Shown here piece after piece: positions 7,848 to 14,534 of a DNA stretch of 39,028 nt. The position numbers and the translations under genes were made by a program. Positions within the stretch are counted from its first letter, which is position 1, and every line of letters begins with the position of its first letter. The notes beneath the pieces are model-generated. The model saw nothing but the letters and a program-made list of their open reading frames with translations. It ran no database searches and was not told the origin of the DNA. Source of the stretch: a virus. The stretch covers positions 1-39,028 of IMG/VR virus record IMGVR_UViG_3300046753_000530; one strand, written 5' to 3'.

Positions 7848-8513
7848 ATGTCTGATCTTTATTTGACGCCAGCAGAAAGAGCAAAACAACTCAGAGATTC
7901 AACTCGTACCGGTAACTGGTTTCAGGATACGTTTACTGACATCGTTACCCCTGGTATCACTAAAAAAGAAGATGGTAGCATCAGCAGGGAAGGTGCCGCC
8001 TGGTGGCTCCAGGGTCTAACTCCTGGTGCAGACTCAATCGCTGATCAAAAGCAAGAACTTGATGAATCAAGAGTAATTCATAGGGAAGTCCAGAATTCAC
8101 AACTTACACCTGCTCAAATCAAAGCGGCATCTGGTGGTCAAAAGCTGACCTCTGGTAATGTTGGTGGAATTATTGCGGAGGGACAACGAACAGTCACCGA
8201 TCGACTTTCACCTGCAGAAAGAGCACAGATTAGCTACCAAAAAGATAGCCTTGGCGCAACAATTGCAAGCACGAATTCAACCAACGAAAGACTTCTGCAA
8301 CAAGGTGCACAGTCCCATCAGTTGGCTTTGATCCAAGCTGCAGATGCACGTGATGCAAGTGCACAATCACTTGCTTTGCAACAACAGCAACTTATCCGCG
8401 AAGATCAACGCTACAACGAGCGTATGGAGCAGCTCGATCGTCGTGATCGTAAGCAAGGACGTCAATCACTTATTGCTGGACTAGCCGCACTTGGTGCAGC
8501 TTTTGCCCTGTAA
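7848..8513 (+). CDS. Probable internal virion protein with C-terminal hydrophobic helix
   Basis: This 221-residue protein is hydrophilic, with a Gln-rich helical second half (about 140-205: QSLALQQQQLIREDQRYNER). It ends in a short hydrophobic segment, SLIAGLAALGAAFAL. Single-helix tails of this kind recur in this gene block. It is the last rightward gene before the leftward transglycosylase gene, and the two stop codons abut (8513/8514). No family is recognised. A membrane-anchored or ejected virion protein is inferred from composition and context. Confidence 0.6.
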   Translation: MSDLYLTPAERAKQLRDSTRTGNWFQDTFTDIVTPGITKKEDGSISREGAAWWLQGLTPGADSIADQKQELDESRVIHREVQNSQLTPAQIKAASGGQKLTSGNVGGIIAEGQRTVTDRLSPAERAQISYQKDSLGATIASTNSTNERLLQQGAQSHQLALIQAADARDASAQSLALQQQQLIREDQRYNERMEQLDRRDRKQGRQSLIAGLAALGAAFAL

Positions 8514-9392
8514 TTAAAAGTTATTGTAACTACCGTTGGTATAAGCACCCCAAGCTCCCCAACCTTGTTGCTGATAAATCTTATGGGCAGCTTTCATATT
8601 AGTAAGCGGATCATATAGCTCTTCATTTGAGGTTAGACCAAACTGAGAACGTCGCTCTGGTCCCATATCACCCAGCATATTAATTTGCATGATTCCGTAG
8701 CTTTGATCAGCACCCTTGCCGTTAAAAGCCGTAGGATTACCGCTACTCTCACCCATAGCAATTTTTGCTACAAGAGGTGCATCTTTTTGTGAGAATCCTC
8801 CTTGCACTGCAAGTGCCTCAAGTTCTTGTTGATTGTAGATTTTACCTGGTTTGGGCGGAGTGTATGAAGTTGAACCACTACTTCCTGAATCAGAAGATCC
8901 TGAAGGTCCGGAAGATCCAGGCAATTCAATAGGTTTGTATCCGCCCGTAAGATCTACTTCTTCAGCTTGCGTTCTAAGCTCTTCAGCTTTGGTTTTATTC
9001 GTTTCAATAAGTGCGGCGTAACCCTCAGCACTTTCACCAACATTTCGTTTGGTACGTGACTCTTGCCCTAACTTATCACCAGCATCAGCAACAAGCTGGC
9101 CACCAGCAGCAAGTACACCAGCCTTACGTTTACTCTTACGGTATTTCATCTCACCGTCTGTTTTAATCTTGTCAGACTTGACGTCTGCAGCAGCTTTAAT
9201 GCCACGTGAGGTGATTTCACCTTTGATCTTCATCGCAGCAATCTTTTCTTTTGCACGAATGGTATCAGCAGCAATTACTTGCTCATCAGCTTTCGGTGAG
9301 TACGAACGTGCTACATCAAAGGTATTTTCAAAATCACGAGCAACCGCTTTACCTGATTGAGAGTAATCACTAACTCTTGCGTTGAACTTCAT
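8514..9392 (-). CDS. Virion-type lytic transglycosylase (SLT-like) protein
   Basis: This 292-residue leftward gene has three parts. Residues 1-150 are a helical, charged N-terminus with a small Gly/Ala segment (AGVLAAGGQLVADAG). A Gly/Ser/Pro linker spans about 155-182. Residues 186-292 form a lysozyme-like transglycosylase SLT domain with Glu215 in GESSGN as the likely catalytic residue, QSYGIMQINM, and a WGAWGAY C-terminal motif. It should cut peptidoglycan glycan strands. The helical N-terminus and its place among ejection-type genes suggest a virion-carried enzyme that opens the wall during entry, comparable in role to the SLT domain of T7 gp16. It could instead serve lysis. The start is supported by a minus-strand TAGAAT 29 bases upstream. 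Confidence 0.8.
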   Translation of the reverse strand: MKFNARVSDYSQSGKAVARDFENTFDVARSYSPKADEQVIAADTIRAKEKIAAMKIKGEITSRGIKAAADVKSDKIKTDGEMKYRKSKRKAGVLAAGGQLVADAGDKLGQESRTKRNVGESAEGYAALIETNKTKAEELRTQAEEVDLTGGYKPIELPGSSGPSGSSDSGSSGSTSYTPPKPGKIYNQQELEALAVQGGFSQKDAPLVAKIAMGESSGNPTAFNGKGADQSYGIMQINMLGDMGPERRSQFGLTSNEELYDPLTNMKAAHKIYQQQGWGAWGAYTNGSYNNF

Positions 9393-9415
9393 ATCCGTAG
9401 ACGTGACTTTCTACC

Positions 9416-9421
9416 ATTCTA
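9416..9421 (-). promoter_or_regulatory. -10-like TAGAAT promoter (leftward)
   Basis: The minus-strand TAGAAT starts at 9421, 29 bases before the ATG at 9392. With the plus-strand copy at 9440 it forms a divergent promoter pair. Confidence 0.6.
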
Positions 9422-9439
9422 TTAATTCTTTGAAAAATG

Positions 9440-9445
9440 TAGAAT
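9440..9445 (+). promoter_or_regulatory. -10-like TAGAAT promoter (rightward)
   Basis: TAGAATAGAAAT begins 30 bases before the ATG at 9470. The longer TAGAATAGAAAT form also occurs at 37764. Confidence 0.65.
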
Positions 9446-9469
9446 AGAAATATTGATAGCGCTTGCAAA

Positions 9470-10654
9470 ATGAGTAGGTTTAATGCAAATCAGTTGCTAA
9501 ACGATTTTTATAGCTATAAGCCTGATGAAGACGATACTGTAGGGCAGATGCAGAAGAATGCCTATCAGGGCAACTTTGTGCAGTCTATGGTTGATACTCA
9601 GAATGCTATGGCACTGGGTAAGTTCAACCAAGCTCTGGCTCAGGGCAACATGACCCAACAGGCTGACTTGGAGCAAAGGAACCAAGCCGCTCTGATGAAA
9701 GATGAGTTTGCATATGGCATGGAAGCCATGTCAGCTCAGGCAGATATTCAGAACAACGCAGCTAACCAGCAGCACACCCGTGACCTTGGTATGACTGCTG
9801 CACAAGGTGAGCAGCAACGTAAGAATATGGAGAGGGCTGGGCAGCAAGACCGACTTGGAACAATTGTGGAAGGTGAGCAAGCGCGTGCTACTAATAACTT
9901 AAACAACCAGTCATCTGAGCGTATTGCGTCTGGTCGGTACGACGCTGATCGTTACGAAGCAGATAAGTCAGCAAAGGCCACTATGTTTACTGCTAGCAAG
10001 CAGGCAGATGCACAAATTAAATCCGCTCAAGAAGCTGCAGGGGCATCTCGGTTCGGATCAGAGCAGGCAACAATTCAGTCTGGTATTCAGGCAGGGGCAT
10101 CAAAGGATGTTGCAAGAACTCAAGCGGATGCGTCTAAGTTTGGAGCCAAGACTCAAGCAGATGCATCAAGAGATGTAGCAGGTACTCAGTTAGAAGGTAC
10201 AAAGTACACCGCTGCTAAGCAAGCTGAAAGTGCTTTAGGCGTGGCTGATATCCAACGTGATGCTGCACAGAATGTGGCAACTATGGAAACCCAGGCTTCT
10301 ATCACAAATACAGATCGCTCAGCTTCTGCATCTGAGAATGTTGCTAACACTCAAGCAGGTGCTCAGCGTGATGTTGCTTCCACTCAGGCAGATGCATCAC
10401 GAGACGTAGCGCGTACACAAGCCGATGCTGATGTGAGTGTGGCTGATACCACTTCATCACGTCAGTTGGAAGGGACTAAGTACGGTGCTGATAGGCAACT
10501 GGATGCAACCAAGGATACGAACGTGACGAGCACACGAAACATCGGTGCAACTGGTGAAGAGACCCGTAAGAGCCAAGACAACGAACAGCGTCTGAGGGCT
10601 AAGGATCGAGCCAACATGCATCAATATGCTCGTGGCACTGCGAGGGCATACTGA
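9470..10654 (+). CDS. Virion protein with long array of 11-residue repeats
   Basis: This 394-residue, Ala/Gln/Asp/Thr-rich protein has almost no hydrophobic core. From about residue 164 to 350 it is built of 11-residue units in strict register. The clearest are AGASKDVARTQ (208), ADASKFGAKTQ (219), ADASRDVAGTQ (230), ASASENVANTQ (285), AGAQRDVASTQ (296) and ADASRDVARTQ (307). Eleven-residue periodicity is known from hendecad coiled coils and from LEA- and apolipoprotein-like amphipathic helices. This protein is therefore probably a long helical rod or a membrane- or DNA-binding amphipathic helix. Its position between the transglycosylase and the terminase genes suggests a virion or assembly protein. 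It starts 30 bases after a TAGAAT promoter, and the next ATG begins within its stop region. Confidence 0.7.
   Translation: MSRFNANQLLNDFYSYKPDEDDTVGQMQKNAYQGNFVQSMVDTQNAMALGKFNQALAQGNMTQQADLEQRNQAALMKDEFAYGMEAMSAQADIQNNAANQQHTRDLGMTAAQGEQQRKNMERAGQQDRLGTIVEGEQARATNNLNNQSSERIASGRYDADRYEADKSAKATMFTASKQADAQIKSAQEAAGASRFGSEQATIQSGIQAGASKDVARTQADASKFGAKTQADASRDVAGTQLEGTKYTAAKQAESALGVADIQRDAAQNVATMETQASITNTDRSASASENVANTQAGAQRDVASTQADASRDVARTQADADVSVADTTSSRQLEGTKYGADRQLDATKDTNVTSTRNIGATGEETRKSQDNEQRLRAKDRANMHQYARGTARAY
10091..10519 (+). repeat. Tandem 33-bp coding repeats (11-residue units)
   Basis: Thirteen consecutive 11-codon units lie in exact register from residue 208 to 350, the best matching (A/G)DASRDVARTQ. 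Some more degenerate units extend upstream. Synonymous divergence between units is high, so the protein periodicity is old or selected rather than a recent slippage product. Confidence 0.8.
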
Positions 10655-11196
10655 TGACTACGAAGTCAGATACGAAAACCGGTAAGGTCTATCTCAATCT
10701 GGTAGATCAGTGGTTGGATACGTTGCCTGCATCTGAGTCTGAGGACTTCAAAGAATTTGCTGAAGTCACTCCAAGCATTATTGAGATTTGGGTATATGCC
10801 GGTATCGTCGGATATGAGGGAACATTCAACGATTTAAGTCGTTGGGTGAAGATGAAGTATAAGAAGCTCAATCGCCGCGAGATCCTGAATAGTGAGATTA
10901 GCTTGCTGCATGCAGATATTCAGGAACTACGTATGGCTATTACGTCTGGAGACGTTAGAGGAGATAACGGTGCAGCACGACTGGCAGCATTAGAGAAAGA
11001 ACTCCGCTCACATATCGAGACCAGTGATCGGATGAACCGCATGACAGACAAGAAAGGTTTGATCCTTGCTGGTGCAGACCGTGTACTCCGTGAGATGACT
11101 GCCATCTTTAAAGATGATCCGCAGTTCTCTGAGGCAATCGCTCGTGCAAACGAAGCGGTGTTTGCCAAGGTGTATAGCGAGTTGAGTAATGCGTGA
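10654..11196 (+). CDS. Candidate terminase small subunit
   Basis: This 180-residue, mostly helical protein has an N-terminal region (about 20-80) with a WVYAGIVGYEGTFNDLSRWVK stretch that could form a helix-turn-helix. A long charged helix follows (about 78-125), then a C-terminal part ending AVFAKVYSEL. Small terminase subunits have this layout of a DNA-binding N-terminus and a coiled-coil oligomerisation segment. The gene lies one small gene upstream of the large terminase. It overlaps the upstream stop and the next start by a few bases, indicating translational coupling. No diagnostic motif is visible, so the call rests on position, size and predicted helices. Confidence 0.45.
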   Translation: MTTKSDTKTGKVYLNLVDQWLDTLPASESEDFKEFAEVTPSIIEIWVYAGIVGYEGTFNDLSRWVKMKYKKLNRREILNSEISLLHADIQELRMAITSGDVRGDNGAARLAALEKELRSHIETSDRMNRMTDKKGLILAGADRVLREMTAIFKDDPQFSEAIARANEAVFAKVYSELSNA

Positions 11197-11485
11197 TTTT
11201 GAAAAGGCTCTAGAAGTTGCATTAGAACTACCGGATATCTCTTATCCGGATGGAGATATCAGGTCTCTGCGTGAACAGACAGCAGTCATGATCCGCTTGC
11301 CATCTATTCCTGGTGCAAGCATCGAACGCTATTACGGTTCTAATCGTGCAGAAGAGGCAGCAGAATATGCAGCCGCTATTGGTGCAGCATATGCAGAAGA
11401 TCGTAGGCGTGCAATTATTATGCGAGCAAAAGCAAGAGTAGAAGCAAGGCTTGCTCAGGCATATGCAGAAGGAAGAATTAGATAG
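11189..11485 (+). CDS. Small helical protein before the terminase
   Basis: This 98-residue protein is Ala/Glu/Arg-rich. Its C-terminal half (AEEAAEYAAAIGAAYAEDRR and on) is almost certainly a long amphipathic helix. It contains IERYYGS, related to the ERRYG motif of other proteins here. It overlaps the end of the candidate small terminase by 8 bases and precedes the large terminase by 26 bases. It may be a packaging cofactor, but no family is recognised. Confidence 0.55.
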   Translation: MRDFEKALEVALELPDISYPDGDIRSLREQTAVMIRLPSIPGASIERYYGSNRAEEAAEYAAAIGAAYAEDRRRAIIMRAKARVEARLAQAYAEGRIR

Positions 11486-11491
11486 TTAGAC

Positions 11492-11508
11492 TAATACTAA
11501 AAGTATTA
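11492..11508. repeat. Inverted repeat TAATACT-AAA-AGTATTA before the terminase gene
   Basis: A perfect 7-bp inverted repeat with a 3-base loop ends four bases before the terminase ATG at 11512. It could restrict ribosome access or act as an operator. A similar AGTATT lies just after the TACAAT hexamers at 17313 and 17826. Confidence 0.4.
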
Positions 11509-11511
11509 AGT

Positions 11512-13050
11512 ATGGCTATTGCAAGTTCTTCGTTAGCGTTAAAACGTGCCGCTTTGATGACGGCTACGAAAGTAACAACCAAACCACCTAGCGAAGAAGT
11601 TCTAAGAGCAAGAGATGATTTCCATGACTTCTGTTGCTTTATGGGTAAGAAGCCTGCAAAGCACATGTTGGAATGGCACAACGAACTATGCACAGGAGAA
11701 GATAGTGAATGTCTAATAGGAATCAGCGGACCCAATACATCGATCCTCGCACCACGTGGATCTGCGAAAAGTACTGTCCTTGGTTTGTATGCAGCCTGGA
11801 TGATCGGGAGACATGCTGCTGCCAAGCAAATGCTGCGCATTCTGTACATCGCATACATGGTGGATATTAGTCGTGCAAAATCAGCAACCATCAAAGGTAT
11901 TCTCCAAAGTAATAAATATCGTGAAGTCTTTCCTATGGTTAGACTTTCGAAAATCAAAAGGTCTGACGAATACTGGTCAATCGACTACGAGTTTGCGGGA
12001 ATTGATACAGCAGGTGAGGAAGCTTTCACAATTGCGTGTGGTGGTCTCAAAGGTGCAATCACCTCTAAACGATCGCAGTTGGTGCTTATTGATGACCCTA
12101 TCAAATCTGCCGCTTCAATCAACAACCCAGACATTCGCCGTGAGATGGAGCAGACGTGGTCTAACGTTATCGCACCAACGATGTTCCAAGGTGCACGGGC
12201 TATTTGTCTGGGAACGCGCTTCCACTTTAACGATATTCACGCAACACTCTTTGTGCCCAAGAACAATTGGAAGCAGATAGTTCAACAGGCGGTAATTACA
12301 GACGCTGACGGAAGGCAACGTAGTTACTGGCCTGAGTTCTGGTCGATGAAGTACCTGAACGAACGCAAGATGGAAGACCGTGTTGCATTCGCTTACCAGT
12401 ACCTCAACACCGCAGTCAAGACAACAGAAGTTGGTATCTCACCAGAGCTGATTGTCAAAGGAGAGATCCCTGAAGACTACGACTGCCTAGGTGTAGGTAT
12501 TGACCTTAGTGCTGGTCTATCAGAAAAGAATGACTGGACAGTTATGACGTTAGGGGGAATTAAAGATGGAAAGATTTATATGATTGACCAACGACGTGAG
12601 CGAACGATGGGCAACATCCAAAAGATGGACACGCTCTGTCAGATGCTTGCTGATTGGAACATCTTGCTTGAGAACGATGATGGTCAGTTCTTCCCGACTA
12701 TGTCACCGTGCATGATCTGGCCTGAAGCAGTTGCATATCAAACATCGTTCGAGGGTGACTTCAAACGAATTATGCATGAAGACCGTTCACTATATAACTT
12801 GTCAGTATCACCAGTGAAAGGATTCAAAGGTGACAAGCTTGCTCGCTTGCGTGGTGTCCTGGGTGTATATGAGCACAAAAAAGTAGTCTGGAACAAGTGG
12901 CGTAAGTGGACTGTACTTGAAGATGAACTACTGAACTTTGGTCATTCACAACATGATGATGCTGTGGATTCGATGGTGTTAACTATGGGCGGATTGTTGA
13001 GAAGGGGAAGTTTACAAATTGACTACAATAGTGATAGCTTTGAACTCTAA
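11512..13050 (+). CDS. terL: Terminase large subunit
   Basis: This 512-residue protein is the ATP-driven DNA packaging motor and nuclease. The ATPase part carries a Walker A-type P-loop LAPRGSAKST at residues 79-88, a Walker B LVLIDDPI at 190-197 with adjacent acidic residues, and a coupling motif CLGTRFHFND at about 232-241. The C-terminal nuclease part has GVGIDLSAG with Asp331, and near the end GHSQHDDAVDSM with clustered Asp residues, as in the RNase H-like fold of large terminases. Length and motif order are complete. It stands in the middle of the structural genes rather than at their head. The start ATG is preceded by an inverted repeat instead of a clear ribosome site. Confidence 0.9.
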   Translation: MAIASSSLALKRAALMTATKVTTKPPSEEVLRARDDFHDFCCFMGKKPAKHMLEWHNELCTGEDSECLIGISGPNTSILAPRGSAKSTVLGLYAAWMIGRHAAAKQMLRILYIAYMVDISRAKSATIKGILQSNKYREVFPMVRLSKIKRSDEYWSIDYEFAGIDTAGEEAFTIACGGLKGAITSKRSQLVLIDDPIKSAASINNPDIRREMEQTWSNVIAPTMFQGARAICLGTRFHFNDIHATLFVPKNNWKQIVQQAVITDADGRQRSYWPEFWSMKYLNERKMEDRVAFAYQYLNTAVKTTEVGISPELIVKGEIPEDYDCLGVGIDLSAGLSEKNDWTVMTLGGIKDGKIYMIDQRRERTMGNIQKMDTLCQMLADWNILLENDDGQFFPTMSPCMIWPEAVAYQTSFEGDFKRIMHEDRSLYNLSVSPVKGFKGDKLARLRGVLGVYEHKKVVWNKWRKWTVLEDELLNFGHSQHDDAVDSMVLTMGGLLRRGSLQIDYNSDSFEL

Positions 13051-13058
13051 ATAGTCAG

Positions 13059-13598
13059 ATGTCAGAAAAAAGAATGGCGGGCGATGCGCTTCGCGATCCC
13101 AATTTTGTCGCCCGTACAAAACTATCTGACGACCCTGAGAAGGCAGCAGAACGTGCTGCAAAGGTAGGCGGAAGATATGACGTTTCAGGATATTCAGATA
13201 GAGATATTTCTATGGCCCTTCAAGGAGATTCATTCCTTGAGGATGATTATTTTCGTTTGACTGGTAAGCGTCCTGGTGGCGACAAGAAAGAATCTGCACC
13301 AGCACCTACTTCAGTTACGCCTCCTAGTGATGACGGTGGCAGCGATACCCCTGCCCCGGTGTCTCCTATGCCGACCAGCAACGATCCAACGTTTGAGATC
13401 ACACCTATTGTTCCTGGTCCTGGAATCTTTGGCGGACAGATTCAGAACGTTCAGCAAGATAATGACATCAACCAGACGATTGGTGACAACAACGTCGTTA
13501 CCAACAACGTAGACAATTCAGTTAGCCAGCAGAACGGATTTGGATCTGCAAATCTGTTCAAGAGCAGGTTTATGAAGGAATACGATTTCTTCAACTAA
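13059..13598 (+). CDS. Probable virion protein with Asn/Asp-rich repeat motif
   Basis: This 179-residue protein has a charged N-terminus (about 1-75, with GYSDRDISMALQGDSF), a Pro/Ser/Thr/Ala linker (about 80-120), and then the motif NVQQDNDINQTIGDNN followed by VVTNNVDNS at about 129-153. The same motif recurs in the next gene at almost identical nucleotide sequence. Alternating Asn/Asp/Gln/Val/Ile like this suggests a short beta-solenoid or amyloid-like zipper. I recall similar stretches in marine cyanophage structural proteins but cannot name a family. It starts only 8 bases after the terminase stop. Confidence 0.6.
   Translation: MSEKRMAGDALRDPNFVARTKLSDDPEKAAERAAKVGGRYDVSGYSDRDISMALQGDSFLEDDYFRLTGKRPGGDKKESAPAPTSVTPPSDDGGSDTPAPVSPMPTSNDPTFEITPIVPGPGIFGGQIQNVQQDNDINQTIGDNNVVTNNVDNSVSQQNGFGSANLFKSRFMKEYDFFN
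13444..13520 (+). repeat. Asn-rich coding repeat, copy 1
   Basis: This 77-bp stretch is repeated 540 bases downstream (13984-14060). The core GACATCAACCAGACGATTGG is identical and the differences are mostly at third codon positions. Confidence 0.8.
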
Positions 13599-13599
13599 G

Positions 13600-13605
13600 T
13601 ACAAT
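13600..13605 (+). promoter_or_regulatory. -10-like TACAAT promoter
   Basis: TACAAT begins 29 bases before the ATG at 13629, matching the spacing of the other copies, although it is followed by TT rather than A. Confidence 0.55.
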
Positions 13606-13628
13606 TTAAATAACGCCTAAATACTGAT

Positions 13629-14498
13629 ATGTCAAACTTTACTCAGCCCAATCAAAATTACTTTGCAGATGCAGCAAAGCGCCACAAGATTACTAGTGGT
13701 CAAGGCGGTGATGCAAAATGGCTAGAAGAGGACTTTAAGAATAAGACAAAAGGTCTTGATCAAGATCTTGCTTTTAAAGCCTTGGATGGCGGACGCATGT
13801 GGGGTGCTAGTGACCAAGCCCGTTACGACAAAATGGTTGCAGCCAAGGGTAAGGCTCAAGCACATCAGAATGGATCAGGCAAAAACAATCAGATCAACGA
13901 CAACATCACCCCTGGCACGGGTCCCAATAAGCCATCACCATATAACAACGATCAGAAGAACGAATCAACCAATACTCAAGAGCAGAACGTCCAGCAAGAC
14001 AACGACATCAACCAGACGATTGGTGATAACAACCTTGTGACCAACAACGTTGATAACTCGATTCGTCAGTTTGGTGGTGACAACCGTTCCATGCAAATCA
14101 ACACCAACGGCAAGGGTTCACTAACTGAACAGCTTGATGGTTCTGCAACTGCTGCCACGCTGGGTGGTTTCTACGATGTGGATGATAGCCCTGCTGCTCA
14201 AGCCAAGTTTCTAGACATGCACAATACCCTTAACAGGGACGCACAGAAAGGATTTAAAAGTGCATCTGATTACTCGAACGCAGCAATTAAGCGTGCCGAG
14301 AAATTCACTAAGATGGACTCCAACGCTTTTGACAAGCGTGTAATGGCTCGTACCCGTTCCAACGAAGCATCTGCACGGATGGCATACACCGATCTGTTCG
14401 GTGATGGAAACGCACCTGATTGGCAACGTCCTGCATCTCCCAAACCAACCCAAGAACCGGATTGGGATGACATGTACAACAAATTTACAGACTTCTAA
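13629..14498 (+). CDS. Probable virion protein with Asn/Asp-rich repeat motif (paralogous segment)
   Basis: This 289-residue protein has a charged helical N-terminus (about 1-75), an Asn/Pro-rich linker, and the shared motif NVQQDNDINQTIGDNN plus LVTNNVDNSIRQ at about 119-145. RQFGGDNRSMQ, a Gly/Ser patch and a helical C-terminus (DSPAAQAKFLDMHNTLNRDA and on) follow, ending in an acidic WDDMYNKFTDF tail. Only the motif is shared with the upstream gene product; the flanks differ, so it looks like a mobile or functionally constrained module. It sits between terminase and portal. A head or portal-associated structural protein is plausible; the family is not identified. Confidence 0.6.
   Translation: MSNFTQPNQNYFADAAKRHKITSGQGGDAKWLEEDFKNKTKGLDQDLAFKALDGGRMWGASDQARYDKMVAAKGKAQAHQNGSGKNNQINDNITPGTGPNKPSPYNNDQKNESTNTQEQNVQQDNDINQTIGDNNLVTNNVDNSIRQFGGDNRSMQINTNGKGSLTEQLDGSATAATLGGFYDVDDSPAAQAKFLDMHNTLNRDAQKGFKSASDYSNAAIKRAEKFTKMDSNAFDKRVMARTRSNEASARMAYTDLFGDGNAPDWQRPASPKPTQEPDWDDMYNKFTDF
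13984..14060 (+). repeat. Asn-rich coding repeat, copy 2
   Basis: This is the second copy of the 77-bp segment at 13444-13520, in the same relative reading frame and about 90 percent identical by eye. Confidence 0.8.
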
Positions 14499-14504
14499 TA
14501 AAGA

Positions 14505-14510
14505 TAGATA
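14505..14510 (+). promoter_or_regulatory. Weak -10-like TAGATA before the portal gene
   Basis: TAGATA lies 30 bases before the portal ATG at 14535. The position fits the recurrent promoter but the hexamer is a weaker match. Confidence 0.35.
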
Positions 14511-14534
14511 GACTGTAAAAAAGAGTAGTTAAAA

